Shown one piece after another: positions 1 to 6,190 of a DNA stretch of 8,529 bases. Both the position numbers and the translations under genes were made by a program. The notes beneath the pieces are model-generated. The model did no database searches and had not been told where the DNA came from. It worked only from the letters and a program-made list of their open reading frames with translations. Location: positions 1 to 8,529 of the forward strand of contig JAOPZP010000611.1 in the NCBI GenBank assembly GCA_025964055.1. The letters run 5' to 3'. Within the stretch, counting starts at the first letter, position 1; every line of letters starts with the position of its first letter. The DNA comes from Conexibacter sp. Lineage in GTDB: Bacteria; Actinomycetota; Thermoleophilia; Solirubrobacterales; Solirubrobacteraceae.

Positions 1-348
1 CCGTCGCTGACGGCGCGCGACGTCCTCTGCGTGCTCACGCACGACGCCAAGTTCGACGTCCCCGCGGTGATCGGCGCCCTCGCGACCAAGGTGGGGTACA
101 TCGGCGCGCTGGGATCCCGGCGGACGACCGAGGACCGCACCCGGCGCCTCCTCGAGGCCGGAGCCTCGGACGAGCAGCTCGTCCGGGTCCTCGCACCGGT
201 GGGCCTCGACATCGGGGCCCGCACGCCGGAGGAGACGGCGGTCGCCATCTTCGCCGAGGTCATCATGCGCCAGACCGGCGCGTCGGAGCCGCTCTCGCTG
301 CGGGAAGGCACCGGCCCGATCCACCCGCCGGCGGCCCATGCCCGGTAG
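1..348 (+). CDS. XdhC/CoxI-family molybdenum hydroxylase maturation factor, C-terminal part (5' end outside window)
   Basis: The frame is open from the first base, so this is the C-terminal 115 residues of a longer protein. The visible part matches the C-terminal Rossmann-like domain of XdhC/CoxI/CoxF proteins. It has a THDxKFD segment (about residues 13-19), the YIGALGSRRT motif (33-42), and a GLDIGARTPEE motif followed by an 'AEVI' helix. The tail ends in the GTGPIH type seen in CoxF-like members. Family members bind molybdenum cofactor and help load its sulfurated form into xanthine-dehydrogenase or CO-dehydrogenase-type hydroxylases; they act in the cytoplasm. The gene overlaps moaA by 11 bp, so the two are probably translationally coupled. 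The hydroxylase subunits would be expected upstream. Family assignment is firm; XdhC versus CoxF/CoxI cannot be decided from this fragment. Confidence 0.9.
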   Translation, partial: PSLTARDVLCVLTHDAKFDVPAVIGALATKVGYIGALGSRRTTEDRTRRLLEAGASDEQLVRVLAPVGLDIGARTPEETAVAIFAEVIMRQTGASEPLSLREGTGPIHPPAAHAR

Positions 349-1360
349 CGACGTGGCGACGCGCGAGGTGCTCGAGCCGCTCGTCGACGGCCATGGCCGT
401 CCCATCGGCGACGTGCGCATCTCGGTGATCGACCGCTGCAACTTCCGCTGCCAGTACTGCATGCCCGCGGAGGGCCTGCCGTGGCTGGACCGATCTGCGC
501 TGCTCAGCTACGAGGAGATCACGCGGCTGGTCGACCTGCTGGTCCGCATGGGCGTGGGGGACGTGCGGCTGACCGGTGGCGAGCCGCTGGTCCGGCGCGA
601 GCTCTGGCGCCTCGTCGCGATGCTCGACGCCATCCCCGAGCTGGACGATCTCTCGCTGACGACCAACGGCTACCTGCTGGAGCGCCAGGTCGACGAGCTC
701 GTCGCCGCGGGGCTGCGACGGGTCAACGTCTCGCTGGACTCGCTGGTCGCCGATCGGTTCTTCCAGATGACGCGGCGCGACTCGCTCGCGCAGGTCCTGG
801 CCGGCCTCGAGGCGGCCCAGCGGCACGAGGCGCTGCGACCGATCAAGGTCAACGTGGTGGCGCTGCGCGACTTCACCGAGGACGAGGTCGTGCGCTTCGC
901 GGAGTTCGCGCGGACCGAGCCCTACGAGGTGCGGTTCATCGAGTTCATGCCGCTGGACGCCGATCGCGCCTGGTCCCGCGACCGGGTCCTGCCCAACGCC
1001 GAGATCGTGGCGATGATCGACGCGGTGCACCCGCTCGAGCCGCTGGGCCGCAAGGTCCACAGCACGGCGCGCCGCTACCGGTTCGCCGACGGACAGGGCG
1101 AGATCGGCTTCATCTCACCGGTCAGCGAGCCCTTCTGCGGCGACTGCAACCGGATCCGCATCACGGCCGAGGGCATGCTGCGGACCTGCCTGTTCTCCAT
1201 CAACGAGACCGACCTCCGCGCGCTCCTGCGCGATGGGGCCACCAACGAGGAGCTCGAGACGGCCATCCGCGACGCGGTGTGGCGCAAGGAGCTCAAGCAC
1301 CGCATCGACGATCCCGCCTTCATCCAGCCGCCGCGCTCCATGTCGCGGATCGGCGGCTGA
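338..1360 (+). CDS. moaA: GTP 3',8-cyclase MoaA (molybdopterin biosynthesis, radical SAM)
   Basis: This 340-residue protein has the usual length and full motif set of MoaA, which converts GTP to 3',8-cyclo-7,8-dihydro-GTP in the first step of molybdopterin synthesis. The radical-SAM cluster ligands are C34, C38 and C41 (CNFRCQYC). The SAM-binding GGEP lies at 80-83. The second 4Fe-4S cluster is bound by C267, C270 and C284 (CGDC...RTC). The protein ends in Gly-Gly (RSMSRIGG), the C-terminal tail needed for activity in this family. The ATG at 338 lies inside the end of the upstream xdhC-like gene, with an 11-bp overlap and no clear Shine-Dalgarno. An in-frame GTG at 353 is an alternative start. 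Coupling to an XdhC homologue suggests the cofactor is made for a molybdenum hydroxylase. The gene converges with the response regulator after 4 bp. Confidence 0.97.
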   Translation: MPGSDVATREVLEPLVDGHGRPIGDVRISVIDRCNFRCQYCMPAEGLPWLDRSALLSYEEITRLVDLLVRMGVGDVRLTGGEPLVRRELWRLVAMLDAIPELDDLSLTTNGYLLERQVDELVAAGLRRVNVSLDSLVADRFFQMTRRDSLAQVLAGLEAAQRHEALRPIKVNVVALRDFTEDEVVRFAEFARTEPYEVRFIEFMPLDADRAWSRDRVLPNAEIVAMIDAVHPLEPLGRKVHSTARRYRFADGQGEIGFISPVSEPFCGDCNRIRITAEGMLRTCLFSINETDLRALLRDGATNEELETAIRDAVWRKELKHRIDDPAFIQPPRSMSRIGG

Positions 1361-1373
1361 CCGATCAGATCGG
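1348..1373. repeat. GATCGG / CCGATC / GATCGG inverted repeats at the moaA - response regulator convergent junction
   Basis: GATCGG (1348-1353) and CCGATC (1361-1366) form a perfect 6-bp stem with a 7-base loop containing the moaA stop codon. CCGATC can also pair with a second GATCGG (1368-1373), giving a 13-bp palindrome around one A. No T-tract follows on either strand, so an intrinsic terminator is not well supported. A weak bidirectional stop or chance are both possible. Confidence 0.3.
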
Positions 1374-2030
1374 GCTGTAGACCTTCCGGGGCCTGCCCCG
1401 CCCTTCGCAGGGCGAGTCGGACATCGCCTCGCCGGTGGCGACCAGGTACTCCAGGTAGCGCCGCACGGTGACGCGCGACATGCCGATCTGCTGGGCCACG
1501 CCCTCCGACGAGACGGGCGCCTGGGCCTTGGCCAGGATGCCCCGGACCTCGGCCAGCGTCGGCTCGGCCAGCCCCTTGGGCAGCCAGCGGCGCCCGCGCC
1601 GCTGCGCGCGCGAGATGACGTCGATGCTGTCCTGCTCGAGCTCGGCGGCGTTCAACGCCACGGTGCGCTGGATGAAGAGGTTCAGGGACTGGCGCAGGCG
1701 TTCGTTGGTGAAGGGCTTGACGAGGTAGTCGAGCACGCCGAAGTGCAGCGTCTCGCGCACGACGGCGGCCGTCCGCACCGCCGTGACGGCGATGACCTCG
1801 GTCCGCGCCTTGCGCGCCCGCAGCTCGCGCAGGAACGTCACGCCGTCCATGCCCGGCAGGCCGATGTCGAGCATGATGAGGTGCGGACGCGTGCGGGCCA
1901 CCGCCGCAAGGCCGGCCTCGCCATGGCGGGCGACCGCCACGACGTTGAAGCCCGGCACGCGGTCGATCAGCCGCGTGTGGAGCTTGGCCACCATCGGGTC
2001 GTCCTCGAGGATCAGCACGCGCCAGGCCAT
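1365..2030 (-). CDS. CitB/DcuR-type response regulator with C-terminal HTH
   Basis: This is a 221-residue two-component response regulator. The receiver domain spans about residues 3-120, with the acidic pair D10/D11, phospho-acceptor D55 (MLDIGLPGMDG), T83 and K105 (VKPF). A linker with the LPKGLAEPTLAEV sequence (150-162) is typical of the CitB/DcuR/DctR family. It leads into a helix-turn-helix at about 175-196 (VAQQIGMSRVTVRRYLEYL). Family members are usually paired with CitA/DcuS-type kinases and often control di- or tricarboxylate metabolism or transport. The C-terminus contains GRGRPRK (210-216), an AT-hook-like basic patch. The ATG at 2030 follows the kinase stop by 6 bp, with a weak GAGG ribosome site, so the kinase gene is its partner. 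Target genes cannot be read from the window; the operon itself and the neighbouring molybdenum genes are candidates. Confidence 0.93.
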   Translation of the reverse strand: MAWRVLILEDDPMVAKLHTRLIDRVPGFNVVAVARHGEAGLAAVARTRPHLIMLDIGLPGMDGVTFLRELRARKARTEVIAVTAVRTAAVVRETLHFGVLDYLVKPFTNERLRQSLNLFIQRTVALNAAELEQDSIDVISRAQRRGRRWLPKGLAEPTLAEVRGILAKAQAPVSSEGVAQQIGMSRVTVRRYLEYLVATGEAMSDSPCEGRGRPRKVYSPI

Positions 2031-2036
2031 GGTGCC

Positions 2037-3248
2037 TCAGGAGCCGTTGGGGATGGTGATGAGGAAGGACACGCCCTGCGACAGCCGGTCGAGCGCGATC
2101 TCGCCGCCGGCCGACGAGACCGCTCCGACCACGAGGGCCAGCCCGAACCCGTCGTGCTCGTCCTTGGTGGTGAAGCCCCGCTGGAACACCCGCTGCTGGG
2201 CATCGGCCGAGATGCCCGGACCCCAGTCACGGGCCTTGAACACGGTCGTCGTGCCGTCGTTGGTGATGAGCAGCTTGACCCGTCGCCGGCTCTTGGGCAT
2301 GGTGGCGACCGCGTCGAAGGCGTTGTGCAGCAGGTTGCCGACGATCGTGACGGCCGCGGCCTCGCCCAGGTTCAAAGGCAGCGCCTCGAGGCGGCTGCGC
2401 GCATCCAGGTTCAGCGAGATGCCGCGCTGGTGCGCGATGGTCATCTCGCTCAGGATAAGCCCGGCGAGCGTCGGGTTGAGGATCCGCTTGAGGATCGCGG
2501 CCTGGAACTCGTCGTAGGCGTGCTCCAGGCTCGCGACGAACCGCTGCGCCTCCTCGTACTCGCCGAGGGCGAGCAGCCCGCTGATGGCGTGGATCCGGTT
2601 GCCGTGCTCGTGGCGCTGCTCGCGCAGGGTCCCGACCATCCCCGACAGCGCGGTGAGCTGCTGTTGCTGGCCCTCGAGGAGCTGGGCGGTGCGGATGGCG
2701 CTCGCGGCGTGGTCGGAGAACAGGCTCAGCAACGCGGTCTGGTACGGCGGCCACGGCCCCGCGGTCGCGCGATAGACGCTGAGCGCCCCGAGCGGCTCGG
2801 ACTCCGCGACGAGGGGCACCGACACCATGGCGCGGTAGCCCTCGCCCGCGGCGATGTCGCGCCAGCGCGCGACGCGCTCGTCGAGGTCGGTGTCGTCGAT
2901 GACGATCGGCTCGCCCTCCTGCACGGCGATCCCCGAGGGGCCGCGCCCCGGCCGGATCGCCGGCGCGGCGGTGCCCTTCAGCCGGCGGCCGTAGTCGGCG
3001 CTGAGCCCGTACGAGCCCGCCAGCTTCAGCCGGTCGCGCGTCAGCAGGAGCACGCCGGCGCCGAAGGCGCCGACCACGTCGGCCGCCTCGCGCGCGATCT
3101 TGTCCAGCACCCCGGCGAGCGGACCGCCGCCGGCGACGGCGCGACTGACCGTGAGGAGGGCCCGGACCTCCCGCGTGACGAGGATCGCGTGCTCGTCGTC
3201 CAGGGGTGCGGGCGCCGGGGCCGCAGCGTCGGGCTGAGGGGTGCTCAC
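2037..3248 (-). CDS. GAF-domain sensor histidine kinase, CitA/DcuS-like core, soluble
   Basis: This 403-residue protein has an Ala/Pro-rich N-terminus (1-16) and a GAF domain at about 45-190 (closing strand VSVPLVAESEPLGALSVY). A Gln-rich helix leads to a dimerisation segment with phospho-acceptor H213 in QRHEHGNRIH, the RHE-N-H pattern of CitA/DcuS kinases. The HATPase domain shows the N-box (GNLLHNAFDA, N305/N309), G1 (DWGPGI, 341-346), F-box (FQRGFTTK) and G2 (GFGLALV, 367-373). No membrane segment or signal peptide is seen, unlike classical CitA/DcuS with a periplasmic PAS sensor, so it probably senses a cytoplasmic signal. The start is GTG at 3248, overlapping the VWA gene stop by 4 bp (GTGA). 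The frame is open about 95 codons further upstream, but that extension is an Arg-rich shadow of the VWA gene. The response regulator follows directly. Confidence 0.92.
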   Translation of the reverse strand: MSTPQPDAAAPAPAPLDDEHAILVTREVRALLTVSRAVAGGGPLAGVLDKIAREAADVVGAFGAGVLLLTRDRLKLAGSYGLSADYGRRLKGTAAPAIRPGRGPSGIAVQEGEPIVIDDTDLDERVARWRDIAAGEGYRAMVSVPLVAESEPLGALSVYRATAGPWPPYQTALLSLFSDHAASAIRTAQLLEGQQQQLTALSGMVGTLREQRHEHGNRIHAISGLLALGEYEEAQRFVASLEHAYDEFQAAILKRILNPTLAGLILSEMTIAHQRGISLNLDARSRLEALPLNLGEAAAVTIVGNLLHNAFDAVATMPKSRRRVKLLITNDGTTTVFKARDWGPGISADAQQRVFQRGFTTKDEHDGFGLALVVGAVSSAGGEIALDRLSQGVSFLITIPNGS

Positions 3249-4375
3249 GCCTCGTGCCTCCGGTCGATGTCGCCGAGCAGTGAGGCGAGGGTCTCGAGGC
3301 TGGCGACGTCGTGGCCGGTGACGAAGCGGTCGATGTGGGGCAGGGCGGCGCGCATGCCGCCGGCGAGTGGCTCGTACCGCGGATCGCCCTTGAGCGGGTT
3401 GACCCAGACGACCGCGAACGCCTGCCGGGCCAGCCGCGCGGTCTCGCGGCCGACCAGCGCATCGTCCTCCCGCTCCCAGCCGTCGGAGAGGATCACCGCC
3501 ACCGCGCCGCGGGTGAGCGCGCGGCGCCCCCACCCGTCGTTGTAGGCCTTCAGCGAAAAGCCGATCCGCGTGCCGCCGGACCAGTCCGCGACCTGGCGTG
3601 CCGCGAGGGCGAGCGCCGTCTCGGGGTCGCGGCTTGCGAGATCGGGGGTGAGCCGCGTGAGCCGGGTGCCGAAGGCGAACGTCTCGACGCCGCGCCCCGA
3701 GCCCTGGGCGGCGTGGAGGAACAGCAGCAGGGCGCGCGCGTAGGACTCCATGGAGCCCGACACGTCGAGGATCAGCAGCAGCTTGCGCGGCTTGAGCACG
3801 CGGCTGCGGAACGCGCGGTGCACCGGATCGCCGCCGGTGGCCAACGACGCCCGCACCAGCCCGCGGAGGTGGAGGCTCTCGCCCCGCTTGCCTGTCGCTC
3901 GCAGCCGCCGCGAGCGCCGCCGCGGGCGCTTCGTCGCAATCGCCGCGATGAGCTTGCGCGCGCGCTCGAACTCCTCGTGCGACATCTCCCCGAAGTCCTT
4001 GTGGGCGAGCAGCTCGTCGGCGCTGTAGCCGCCGACCTCGCGGTCGCCGCCGTCGAGCTCCTGGGCGGCGGCCGGCGCCGGCGTGAGCCCCGGTGCGCCG
4101 GGTGGCGGCACCTGCCCCGAGATCAAGCGCAGCTGCGGCCGGACGGCGGCGCCGAGGAACCAGGCCTGGAAGGCGAGATCGAACGTCTCGAGCTCCTCCC
4201 GGCGCGAGACCAGCGTCGAGCGCAGCGTCCAGTAGACGTCGTCGCGGCGGGTCAGCTCGACGGCGTCGAGCCCCCGGAGCGCATCGGCGACGCGCCCGGG
4301 GCCGACCTCGAGGCCGGCCTCGCGCAGGACGCGGGCGAAGGTGACGACGTGCCGGACGACCGCGCTAGCGGGCAC
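3245..4375 (-). CDS. CoxE-like VWA-domain protein (molybdenum hydroxylase maturation)
   Basis: This 376-residue protein has the layout of CoxE-like VWA proteins. An N-terminal helical region (1-85) starts with VVTFARVLREAGLEVGPG. A variable Pro/Ala linker (about 88-115) and a strongly basic stretch (148-165) follow. The C-terminal VWA domain starts near 198. The metal-ion-dependent adhesion site is intact: D204-x-S206-x-S208 (DVSGS), T269 (SGGTRIG) and D298 (LSDGWE). In aerobic CO dehydrogenase clusters CoxE works with the AAA+ protein CoxD in maturing the molybdenum active site; that role is transferred here by homology. The GTG start at 4375 overlaps the upstream ATPase stop by 11 bp, and the stop overlaps the kinase start by 4 bp, so the three genes look translationally coupled. 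The gene is chromosomal in style with no sign of transfer. I do not assign coxE as a symbol because the enzyme it serves is not visible. Confidence 0.9.
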   Translation of the reverse strand: MPASAVVRHVVTFARVLREAGLEVGPGRVADALRGLDAVELTRRDDVYWTLRSTLVSRREELETFDLAFQAWFLGAAVRPQLRLISGQVPPPGAPGLTPAPAAAQELDGGDREVGGYSADELLAHKDFGEMSHEEFERARKLIAAIATKRPRRRSRRLRATGKRGESLHLRGLVRASLATGGDPVHRAFRSRVLKPRKLLLILDVSGSMESYARALLLFLHAAQGSGRGVETFAFGTRLTRLTPDLASRDPETALALAARQVADWSGGTRIGFSLKAYNDGWGRRALTRGAVAVILSDGWEREDDALVGRETARLARQAFAVVWVNPLKGDPRYEPLAGGMRAALPHIDRFVTGHDVASLETLASLLGDIDRRHEA

Positions 4376-5246
4376 GGGCCTGGGCGACGAGGCCGGCCAG
4401 CGTCTCGTCCCTCACGGCCAGGACATCTTCGTGGTACTTGAGCACCGCGCCGAGCGTCTGCTCGACCACGGCGCTGTCGAGCTCCTGGGTGCCGAGGGCC
4501 ACGAGCGCCTGGGTCCAGTCGATCGTCTCCGCGAGCCCGGGGGGCTTGGCCAGGTCGAGCTCGCGGAGGCCGGCGACGAAGGCCGCCGCCTGGGCGGCGA
4601 GCCGCGCGGACGCCTCGGGCACGCGCATCTTGACGATCTCGACCTCGCGGTCGAGCGCCGGATGGCCGATCCAGTGAAACAGGCAGCGGCGCTTGAGCGC
4701 GTCGTGCAGCTCGCGCATGCGGTTGGACGTGAGGATCACGTGCGGCTGGCGCTTGGCGGTGATGGTCCCGATCTCGGGGATGGTGATCTGGAAGTCGGAG
4801 AGCGTTTCGAGCAGGAATGCCTCGAACTCCTCGTCCGCACGGTCGATCTCGTCGATCAGCAGCACGACGGGCTCCTCGGACTCCACGGCCTCCAGCAGCG
4901 GGCGGCGGATGAGGAAGTCGCTGCCGAAGAGCTCGGCCTCGTCGACGGTCCCGTCCTGGGCGGCGCGGATGTGCAGCAGCTGGCGCGCGTAGTTCCACTC
5001 GTAGACCGCCTGCGAGACGTCCAGGCCCTCGTAGCACTGCAGGCGGATCAGGCGCGCGCCGAGCAGGGAGGCGACCGCCTTCGCGGCCTCGGTCTTGCCG
5101 ACTCCGGCCTCGCCCTCCAGCAGGAGGGGCTTGCCGATCTTCAGCGAGACGAACAGCGCCGTGGAGAGACCGCGGTCCGGGAGGTAGCCGGCGTCCGTCA
5201 GCGCGGACTCCAGCCGGTCGATGGAAGAGAGAGGCATAGGGCGCAT
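4365..5246 (-). CDS. MoxR/CoxD-like AAA+ ATPase
   Basis: With the ATG at 5246 this is a 293-residue AAA+ ATPase of the MoxR group, close to CoxD in layout. Walker A is GEAGVGKT (45-52), Walker B is VLLIDE (128-133), sensor 1 is N175 (TSNRMREL), and the arginine-finger region is LKRRCLFHW (185-192). CoxD homologues act with CoxE as a chaperone-like pair in sulfuration and maturation of the CO dehydrogenase molybdenum centre. The direct overlap with a CoxE-like gene supports the same kind of role. Start choice is uncertain. The frame is open to a GTG at 5345, but codons upstream of about 5300 use A/T third positions unlike the gene, and they overlap the divergent intergenic region. The stretch from about 5286 to 5247 does have gene-like codon bias, so a TTG at 5303 cannot be excluded; ATG 5237 is another option. 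Confidence 0.9.
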   Translation of the reverse strand: MRPMPLSSIDRLESALTDAGYLPDRGLSTALFVSLKIGKPLLLEGEAGVGKTEAAKAVASLLGARLIRLQCYEGLDVSQAVYEWNYARQLLHIRAAQDGTVDEAELFGSDFLIRRPLLEAVESEEPVVLLIDEIDRADEEFEAFLLETLSDFQITIPEIGTITAKRQPHVILTSNRMRELHDALKRRCLFHWIGHPALDREVEIVKMRVPEASARLAAQAAAFVAGLRELDLAKPPGLAETIDWTQALVALGTQELDSAVVEQTLGAVLKYHEDVLAVRDETLAGLVAQARAR

Positions 5247-5347
5247 CGGATCGTAGGGCCGCGCCTCGGCCAGCGGGTCGATAGGAACAGCCGGTGTGAC
5301 CAAAAATGGGGCAGGACGGGCCAGGCCGCGATAGGACTCTCGCACCG
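5247..5347. promoter_or_regulatory. Divergent intergenic region, probable promoters for both operons
   Basis: This is the only substantial gap in the window. It separates the minus-strand CoxD-like operon from the plus-strand hydrolase-kinase-enolase operon, so both promoters should lie here. It contains the least GC-rich patch of the window (around 5281-5308, including a run of five A at 5302-5306). On the minus strand TTTTTG (5306-5301) and TATCGA (5283-5278) are about 17 bp apart and could be a weak -35/-10 pair. No convincing plus-strand promoter was found. No strong Shine-Dalgarno precedes either start, so leaderless or short-leader transcripts are possible. Placement is inferred mainly from gene orientation. 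Confidence 0.45.
5279..5336. repeat. Direct repeat CGATAGGA x2 in the divergent promoter region
   Basis: CGATAGGA occurs at 5279-5286 and again at 5329-5336, with starts exactly 50 bp apart (about five helical turns). Both lie between divergent genes, which is where a regulator, such as the locus response regulator, might bind. An 8-bp match within 100 bp can occur by chance at a level of several percent, so this is suggestive only. Confidence 0.3.
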
Positions 5348-6190
5348 GTGATCAGCCCCGACGAGTTCGACCTCCACATCCCGACGGGCCGGCTGCGCGC
5401 TCAGCGCTGGGGCGCCGCCGAGGATCCCCTCCTGCTGTGCGTCCACGGGCTCACGGCGAACATGCACGCGCTCGACCACCTCGGCAAGCGGCTCGCCGGG
5501 GCCGGGCGGCAAGTGGTCGCGGTCGACCTGCGTGGGCGCGGCCGCAGCGACCACGGCGCCCCCGGCAGCTACGGCCTCGCCGCCCACGCCGACGACGTCC
5601 TCGCCGCCGCCACGGCCCTCGGCGCGGAGCGCTTCGACTTCGCCGGCTGGTCGCTCGGGGCCCTGACCGGCATCCTGGTCGCCAACCTGGCCCGCGAGCG
5701 GCTCCGCACCCTGACGCTCCTCGATCACGCGGGGCGGATGGATCCCGGGGCCGTCGACGCCGTCCGCGGCACGCTCGCGCGCCTGACCACGGTGGTGCCC
5801 GATCGCGACGGCTACGTCGCCGCGATCCGCGACGCCGGCACGGTGCGCCCGTGGTCGGTCATCTGGGACCGCCACTACCGCTACGAGCTGGAGCGCGTCG
5901 ACGGAGGATGGCGCCCGTCGACCAGCGCTGCCGCGTGCCAGGAGGATCTCGACGTGCTCCTCGAGCTCCCGTTCGCGCCGCTGTGGCCGGCGATCAGAAT
6001 GCCGGCGCTGCTGGTCCGGTGCACCGTCCCCATCGGCGGCGGCCTGGTGGTCCCCGCGACCGAGCGCGACGCGCTGCGGCAGGCGGTGCCCCAGCTCCGG
6101 CTCCTCGAGCTCGAGCACAACCACTTCGGAGCGCTCACCGACGATCGCACGGTCGCTGCGATCCGGGAGCTCATGGGGGACGGTCGATGA
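5348..6190 (+). CDS. Alpha/beta hydrolase, first gene of the kinase-enolase-pyruvate kinase operon
   Basis: This 280-residue protein has an alpha/beta-hydrolase fold. The oxyanion-hole HG lies at 33-34 (LLCVHGLTAN), followed by the conserved DLRGRGRSD turn (60-68). The nucleophile elbow is GWSLG with Ser102, and a late histidine, H259 in HNHFGAL, is the likely catalytic base. The catalytic acid is not assigned. There is no signal peptide, so it should act in the cytoplasm. Typical reactions are ester, lactone or C-C bond hydrolysis; the substrate is unknown. The start is set at GTG 5348. An in-frame ATG at 5306 would add 14 codons, but these use codons such as AGG, CCA, ACT and GCA that are unlike the rest of the gene and sit in the divergent gap. 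Its stop overlaps the kinase start (ATGA). It could release the hydroxy acid that the kinase then phosphorylates, which is inference from position only. Confidence 0.9.
   Translation: MISPDEFDLHIPTGRLRAQRWGAAEDPLLLCVHGLTANMHALDHLGKRLAGAGRQVVAVDLRGRGRSDHGAPGSYGLAAHADDVLAAATALGAERFDFAGWSLGALTGILVANLARERLRTLTLLDHAGRMDPGAVDAVRGTLARLTTVVPDRDGYVAAIRDAGTVRPWSVIWDRHYRYELERVDGGWRPSTSAAACQEDLDVLLELPFAPLWPAIRMPALLVRCTVPIGGGLVVPATERDALRQAVPQLRLLELEHNHFGALTDDRTVAAIRELMGDGR

Noticed and set aside
1387..1400. CGGGGC-CT-GCCCCG inverted repeat as a terminator
   Set aside because: It lies within the regulator coding region, has a 2-base loop and no T-tract, and is explained by GC-rich codons for Gly-Arg-Gly-Arg-Pro.
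3249..3533. 95-codon N-terminal extension of the histidine kinase
   Set aside because: Arg/Pro-rich with no domain, wholly inside the VWA coding region. The GTG at 3248 with a 4-bp overlap is the natural start.
1233..3545. 770-codon open frame on the plus strand opposite the two-component genes
   Set aside because: It lies antisense to the regulator and kinase genes with recognisable domains on the minus strand. Its translation is low-complexity (rich in H, R, G, Q, D), typical of antisense frames in high-GC DNA.
3880..3930. Arg-rich stretch in the VWA protein (residues about 148-165) as a novel nucleic-acid-binding element
   Set aside because: A basic segment just before the VWA domain is common in CoxE-like proteins, so it is not unusual here.
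3311..5351. Long plus-strand open frames (3311-4441 and 4341-5351) opposite the VWA and ATPase genes
   Set aside because: Both are antisense to genes with intact MIDAS and Walker motifs. The translations match no family I recognise and their composition is that of a shadow frame.
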